Source: an uncultured Pyrinomonas sp. | GTDB lineage: Bacteria > Acidobacteriota > Blastocatellia > Pyrinomonadales > Pyrinomonadaceae | Assembly: GCA_937135995.1 (NCBI GenBank) | Contig: CAKZOF010000299.1 | Span: forward strand, 1 to 9,566 | Direction of reading: 5' to 3' | Length of the DNA: 9,566 nucleotides | Shown: positions 5,923 through 9,566 of the stretch, piece after piece | How positions within the stretch are numbered: position 1 is the first letter of the stretch | Layout: each line of letters opens with the position of its first letter | Position numbers and translations under genes: made by a program | Notes under the pieces: generated by a model | Databases searched by the model: none | Seen by the model: only the letters and a program-made list of their open reading frames with translations | Told to the model about the DNA's origin: nothing

Positions 5923-7335
5923 ATGAAGTCTCCGCTGCTGCTATCACTCTTCGACGAGACGGAACGACGCCCGCTGACGGTTTCTGAGTTGACTTCACAA
6001 GTGCGCGGCGCGCTCGAAGCGCGTTTCGCTTCGGTGTGGGTCGAAGGCGAAATATCCAACTTTCGCGATCACGTTTCGGGCCACTGGTACTTCGTTCTTA
6101 AGGATGAAGCAGCACAATTGCGGGCTGCTTGCTTTCGTCAACACAACGCACGCATACGCTTTCTCCCGTACGATGGGCTGCAAGTGCGCGCGCGCGGACA
6201 TCTGACTGTTTACGAGCCGCGCGGCGAGTACCAGTTGTGCGTCGAAGCGCTCGATCCGGTCGGCATCGGCGCATTGTGGCTCGCTTTCGAGCAGTTACGC
6301 GCGCGGCTCGCTGCCGAAGGGCTGTTCGATCCGGCGCACAAACGGGCGTTGCCGTTGCTGCCGCGTCGCGTGGCCGTGGTGACTTCCCCTTCGGGCGCGG
6401 CCGTTCACGACATCTTGCGCGTGCTCAAGCGCCGCACGCGCACCGTCGGCATTCTTTTCGTTCCGGTTCGCGTGCAGGGCGAGGGGGCCGCGCAGCAGAT
6501 CGTACGCGCCATAGAATTGCTCAACGAGTACAACAAGCAACTCGCCGCCAGCCGACGCGACAACGAGCGCATCGACGCGATCATCGTCGGGCGCGGCGGT
6601 GGTTCGATCGAGGACCTGTGGGCGTTCAATGAAGAAGATGTGGCGCGCGCCATTCGCGCTTCAGAGATCCCGGTGATCTCCGCCGTGGGCCACGAGACCG
6701 ATTACACCATTGCCGATTTTGCCGCCGATTTGCGGGCACCGACGCCTTCAGCGGCGGCTGAGATGGTAGCTGCATGTGAAGATGGTCTGGCCGTGCGGAT
6801 CGAAGACCTTGCGCGCGCGCTCGCACATGCCATGCGGCTCCAGATGTTGCGGGCGCGCGCCCGCTTGCAAGAAGCGGCGATGTCACCCGCGTTCGACGAG
6901 GTGCGCGATCGATTGCGCCGCGCTGCGCAGATTCAGGCGCAGCTTGGCGCGCGGCTCGAAACCGCGATGAAGCGTCGGTTGAATGTCGAGCAGCGACGTC
7001 TTGCAGCAGCCCGCGATGCCATTTCACCGCGCGGCCTTTCGCAACGCACCGCCGCCGGGCGTGTGCGTTTGACGCGTGCCGAAACCATGCTCGACGCCGC
7101 CATGCGCGCGAAGATCGAAGCGAAGCGCCATCGCTTGAGCGAAACATCCGCCGCGCTCGATGCGCTCTCGCCGCTGGCCGTCCTCGGGCGCGGCTACGCG
7201 CTAGTGCAAAAAACGAATGGGGAGTTGGTCCGGCGCGCGCGCGACCTCGGCAAGGGCGAAACCGTGCTCCTGCGTCTGGCCGAAGGCGAAGCCCGTTGCC
7301 GGGTCGAAGAGAGCGACGCGGCGGATTCGACTTGA
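5923..7335 (+). CDS. xseA: Exodeoxyribonuclease VII large subunit
   Basis: A 470-residue protein, a normal length for XseA. With the small subunit it forms the cytoplasmic exonuclease that digests single-stranded DNA from both ends to short oligonucleotides in repair and recombination. The N-terminal OB-fold spans about 16-112, with LTVSELTSQVRGALE at its beginning and VWVEGEISNFR at 38-48. The catalytic domain shows the conserved blocks VVTSPSGAAVHDI (152-164), GRGGGSIEDLWAFNEED (223-239), VGHETDYTIADFAADLRAPTPS (255-276, key residues H257, D260 and D264), then a long helical arm that binds XseB (about 280-410) and the C-terminal SPLAVLGRGYALV block (416-428). All expected motifs are intact. 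The start is ATG 5923 behind GGGAG. xseB lies 201 bases downstream, a wider gap than usual for this pair. Confidence 0.97.
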   Translation: MKSPLLLSLFDETERRPLTVSELTSQVRGALEARFASVWVEGEISNFRDHVSGHWYFVLKDEAAQLRAACFRQHNARIRFLPYDGLQVRARGHLTVYEPRGEYQLCVEALDPVGIGALWLAFEQLRARLAAEGLFDPAHKRALPLLPRRVAVVTSPSGAAVHDILRVLKRRTRTVGILFVPVRVQGEGAAQQIVRAIELLNEYNKQLAASRRDNERIDAIIVGRGGGSIEDLWAFNEEDVARAIRASEIPVISAVGHETDYTIADFAADLRAPTPSAAAEMVAACEDGLAVRIEDLARALAHAMRLQMLRARARLQEAAMSPAFDEVRDRLRRAAQIQAQLGARLETAMKRRLNVEQRRLAAARDAISPRGLSQRTAAGRVRLTRAETMLDAAMRAKIEAKRHRLSETSAALDALSPLAVLGRGYALVQKTNGELVRRARDLGKGETVLLRLAEGEARCRVEESDAADST

Positions 7336-7342
7336 GCGCTCG

Positions 7343-7363
7343 GCTTCTCCGATTCGGCGAAGC
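7343..7363 (+). terminator. Hairpin just after the xseA stop
   Basis: GCTTC pairs with GAAGC; after one T-C mismatch the stem continues as CCG with CGG around an ATT loop. It begins eight bases after the stop. No T-run follows. It could reduce read-through into xseB or protect the xseA transcript end. Confidence 0.35.
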
Positions 7364-7386
7364 AATCGCGCGCTGGCGAGCCAACC

Positions 7387-7398
7387 GGGACGCAAAGC
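7387..7398 (+). promoter_or_regulatory. GEMM riboswitch-like core, probably not a full riboswitch
   Basis: GGGACGCAAAGC matches the highly conserved joining core of the c-di-GMP-I (GEMM) riboswitch. The expected parts around it are not convincing: there is no tetraloop hairpin directly before it, and only a loose counterpart of the 3' AGCC-GGTT-CC element (around 7441-7460). I regard it as a chance or decayed match unless a covariance search says otherwise. Confidence 0.15.
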
Positions 7399-7536
7399 AA
7401 GTAACGCGCCTTTGGCCGTCGAACCTTTGCGTAACATCGCGGATGCAGCACGGCGGTCGGACTGCTTTCGGCTTGCGGTGTCTTTGCGAGTTCGGCGGAG
7501 CATGGCTAAGTCCTGAACGGGACGAAAGGTGGGAGC

Positions 7537-7830
7537 ATGGGAGACGGGAAGAAAGAGATCGATTTCGAGACGGCGCTCGCGCAGCTCGAACGGATCGTCC
7601 GCGAGTTGGAGCGGGGCGACCTGTCGCTCGAAAAGAGTCTGGAGTTATTCGAGCAAGGCGTGCGCCTGTCGCGCGAGTGTCAAGAACGGTTGAACGAAGC
7701 GGAACGGCGAATCGAAGTGCTGCTTCAAGATGCGGACGGGCGCGTCTTCACCAGCGAGTTCTGCGATGCCGAGAGCAGCTTGGGGGAAGATGACGAACAG
7801 GAGCCTGACGAAGAAGAGATACCGTTCTGA
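7537..7830 (+). CDS. xseB: Exodeoxyribonuclease VII small subunit
   Basis: A 97-residue helical protein that binds the extended arm of XseA and is needed for exonuclease VII activity in the cytoplasm. It begins with the family signature [37 protein letters not shown] (8-44), continues with [15 protein letters not shown] and ends in a very acidic tail (residues 83-95). Length and motif order are normal; the acidic tail is somewhat long. ATG 7537 is supported by AAGGTGGGAG immediately upstream (7526-7535). The ispA frame begins inside its last 41 bases or just after its stop, so translation of the two is probably coupled. The 201-base gap before it suggests that xseB-ispA may have their own promoter, though I see no strong one. 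Confidence 0.96.
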   Translation: MGDGKKEIDFETALAQLERIVRELERGDLSLEKSLELFEQGVRLSRECQERLNEAERRIEVLLQDADGRVFTSEFCDAESSLGEDDEQEPDEEEIPF

Positions 7831-8728
7831 CGAAGCGCTTGTGAATAGCGCGCGCCGCTTTCTGCAAACGCGCCGCGCCGCGATCGAAGCGACGCTGGAC
7901 CGCTTGGTCCCGCGCGAAAGCGAGCCGCCGGAACGTTTGCACGGTGCGATCCGGTGGAGCCTGTTCGCCGGCGGCAAACGCTTTCGCCCCGCGTTGCTGC
8001 TCGCCGTGGGCGAAACCTTCGGCGCGCGCACCGAAGCGCTGCTCGCGACGGCTTGCGCCTTCGAGCTGGTCCACACCTATTCGCTCATTCACGACGACCT
8101 GCCGGCGATGGACGACGACGACATGCGGCGCGGGCGGCCAACGTGTCACGTCCGCTTCGATGAAGCGACGGCGATTCTCGCCGGCGACGCGCTGCAATCG
8201 CTTGCCTTTCAAGCGATCGCTGAAGACGAGCATGTAGATCGTGCGACGCGCGCCATGCTCGTTGCGGAACTGGCGCGTGCCGCCGGTACCCCGCGCGGCA
8301 TGGTCGCCGGACAAGCGTTCGACCTAGAGGCCGAAGGAAGATCGATCTCGGAAGCGGCGCTCGAAAGGATGCATCGCCTCAAAACGGGCGCGATGATCGT
8401 CGCTGCGGCGCGTGCCGGCGTGCTCATTGCCGGCGCGGGCGAAGAGTCCCTTGTTGCGGTGACCGAGTACGGAACACAACTCGGCCTGCTCTTTCAGATC
8501 ACGGACGATCTTCTCGACGTGACGGCCACCGCCGGAGACTTGGGCAAGACGCCGGGCAAAGATCTGCGCGCGGGCAAAGCGACTTACGCGACCGTTTACG
8601 GTGTACCGGCCGCGCGCGAAAAGGCTGCGCGCGCCTGCGCCGATGCTTGCGCTGCACTGGACCGGCTCCATCACGAGACGGGATTGCTTCGCGGTTTGGC
8701 CCTCTTGACGCTGCATCGAAAAACGTGA
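7790..8728 (+). CDS. ispA: Short-chain (E)-polyprenyl diphosphate synthase, farnesyl type
   Basis: A 312-residue cytoplasmic enzyme that condenses isopentenyl diphosphate with allylic diphosphates to supply isoprenoid precursors for quinones, carotenoids and undecaprenyl carriers. Visible motifs are GGKRFRP (61-67), the first aspartate-rich motif DDLPAMD (102-108), KTG (198-200, K198) and the second aspartate-rich motif DDLLD (239-243) followed by [11 protein letters not shown]. The region before the first motif (HTYSLIHDD) matches bacterial IspA-type farnesyl synthases, but geranylgeranyl synthases look similar, so product length is not certain. ATG 7790 overlaps xseB by 41 bases and has only GGGGGA close upstream. 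GTG 7841, 10 bases after the xseB stop, would give 295 residues, nearer the usual length, and is a serious alternative. Placement after xseA-xseB is the classic context; dxs, often next, is absent here. Confidence 0.93.
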   Translation: MTNRSLTKKRYRSDEALVNSARRFLQTRRAAIEATLDRLVPRESEPPERLHGAIRWSLFAGGKRFRPALLLAVGETFGARTEALLATACAFELVHTYSLIHDDLPAMDDDDMRRGRPTCHVRFDEATAILAGDALQSLAFQAIAEDEHVDRATRAMLVAELARAAGTPRGMVAGQAFDLEAEGRSISEAALERMHRLKTGAMIVAAARAGVLIAGAGEESLVAVTEYGTQLGLLFQITDDLLDVTATAGDLGKTPGKDLRAGKATYATVYGVPAAREKAARACADACAALDRLHHETGLLRGLALLTLHRKT

Positions 8729-8755
8729 TGCTCTCTAGCCGAGAATGAACCGCAA

Positions 8756-8768
8756 AGGCGCGGCGCCT
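8756..8768. terminator. Weak hairpin between convergent genes
   Basis: AGGCG and CGCCT pair across CGG, touching the stop of the receptor gene. On the minus strand it is followed by TTTG. It lies in the 39-base convergent gap and is the only candidate terminator there. The short stem makes it weak. Confidence 0.2.
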
Positions 8769-9566
8769 CAGCGCGCGCTCGCCGCAAAACGCACACCGAA
8801 GCGGACGAGGCGCGGCGGTCCAGTGGTGCGCACCGGCGTGCGACCGATGTCGTAGCGGGCATCGAAGACATTCTCCACCGCTGCGAATACTTCCAATCCG
8901 TGGCGGAGCTTGCGCGCGCCGAAAAGGTCGAGGGTGAAGTAGGAGCCGAGCCGGAAGAGGTTTTGATCATCGTCGAACTGTGCGCTCGAAGCCCTAGCCT
9001 GCGCGGCGAAACTCCAACCCGAAGACGTCGCATACCGGGGTTGCAGCGTCAATTGATGAGCCGGCACCTGCGGCACGCGCAAACCCTCCAGCGCGCGGTT
9101 GGCGGGAAAGCGAACCACCGTCGCCGCGACGAACATGTAGCCGCCATCGATGGACCAGCGTGCCGTTGGCCGCCAACCGGCTTCGACCTCGAGGCCACGC
9201 GCGCGCGTGCGTCCGAGATTTTGGCGCTGGCGCGTGATCAAGGTCGGTGCCGTCGCGATCGTCACGTTGGCGATGGGGCGCGAGATCTCCGACCAAAAGA
9301 GAACGGCGCGCGTCGAGAAAGCAGCGCGCGTGTAGCTCGCCCCCGCTTCGCCTCCGGTCAGCCGCTCCGCGCGAAGATCGGGATTGGCCAGCGTTAGCAC
9401 GTCGCCGACGCGAAAGGAGCGATACAATTCATTGAGCGTCGGCGCGCGAAACGCCCGGTATACGGACGCGGCCAATGCCAATCGTTCGTCGAGACGGTAG
9501 AGCAATGATAGGCGCGGGCTGACGGCAGCTTCTTCGCGCTCCACCAACTGGTCCACCGTAGCGCGC
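8768..9566 (-). CDS. TonB-dependent receptor, C-terminal barrel, partial
   Basis: The C-terminal 265 codons of an outer-membrane receptor; the frame stays open through the right edge, so the plug domain and most of the barrel lie outside the window. The sequence shows alternating amphipathic strands typical of the barrel, the segment YRAFRAPTLNELYRSFR with NPDLRAERLTGGEAG soon after, which is characteristic of TonB-dependent receptors near the middle of the barrel, and the late motif AAVENVFDARYDIGRTP followed by a last strand RLVRFGVRF. Five residues (AASAR) follow that strand instead of the usual terminal aromatic. The substrate (siderophore, cobalamin, sugar or other) cannot be read from this part. 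It is convergent with ispA and not part of that operon. Confidence 0.92.
   Translation of the reverse strand, partial: RATVDQLVEREEAAVSPRLSLLYRLDERLALAASVYRAFRAPTLNELYRSFRVGDVLTLANPDLRAERLTGGEAGASYTRAAFSTRAVLFWSEISRPIANVTIATAPTLITRQRQNLGRTRARGLEVEAGWRPTARWSIDGGYMFVAATVVRFPANRALEGLRVPQVPAHQLTLQPRYATSSGWSFAAQARASSAQFDDDQNLFRLGSYFTLDLFGARKLRHGLEVFAAVENVFDARYDIGRTPVRTTGPPRLVRFGVRFAASAR

Noticed and set aside
6626..7384. Minus-strand open frame of 252 codons opposite xseA
   Set aside because: Arg/Ala/Ser-rich product typical of an antisense shadow; xseA on the other strand is complete and motif-rich.
7201..7503. Minus-strand small frame across the xseA-xseB gap
   Set aside because: It covers the 3' end of xseA and ends in the gap. 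It has no ribosome site and no recognisable product.

Overview
The window looks like GC-rich chromosomal DNA from an Acidobacteriota member, most plausibly of the Blastocatellia/Chloracidobacterium type. The main evidence is a secreted von Willebrand A protein with the layout typical of the acidobacterial VWFA-related family. It sits beside a large helical Sec-exported protein, a TonB-dependent receptor and GC-rich codon use. The taxonomic call is an inference from protein style, not a database match.

Left part (1-2385). A minus-strand gene encodes an exported, helix-rich protein of unknown function (30-1163). A 324-base gap with a diverged direct repeat and candidate divergent promoters separates it from a plus-strand gene for a small membrane-anchored monoheme cytochrome c (1488-1955). 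A 430-base gap follows. It holds several GC-rich hairpins and short palindromes, and ends in a candidate promoter and Shine-Dalgarno site for the next gene.

Middle (2386-5750). A DUF445-family membrane protein, with a membrane segment at each end and a long helical middle, is followed 83 bases later by a secreted VWFA protein with a DUF4097-like N-terminal region. They could form a two-gene cell-envelope unit, but the pairing may be incidental.

Right part (5923-8728). This is the widespread bacterial order xseA - xseB - ispA: the large and small subunits of exodeoxyribonuclease VII, then a short-chain polyprenyl diphosphate synthase. Here xseA and xseB are separated by 201 bases, while xseB and ispA overlap or nearly touch. 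The C-terminal barrel of a TonB-dependent receptor converges from the right edge (8768-9566, partial).

No mobile element, CRISPR array, tRNA, rRNA or phage signature was seen. Gene content is mostly ordinary. The second-look items are in the gaps: a DUF445 gene with no standard start behind its best ribosome site, related hairpins after two stop codons, a long interrupted inverted repeat before xseA, and an isolated c-di-GMP-riboswitch-like core between xseA and xseB. I do not see a convincing new multi-gene system.
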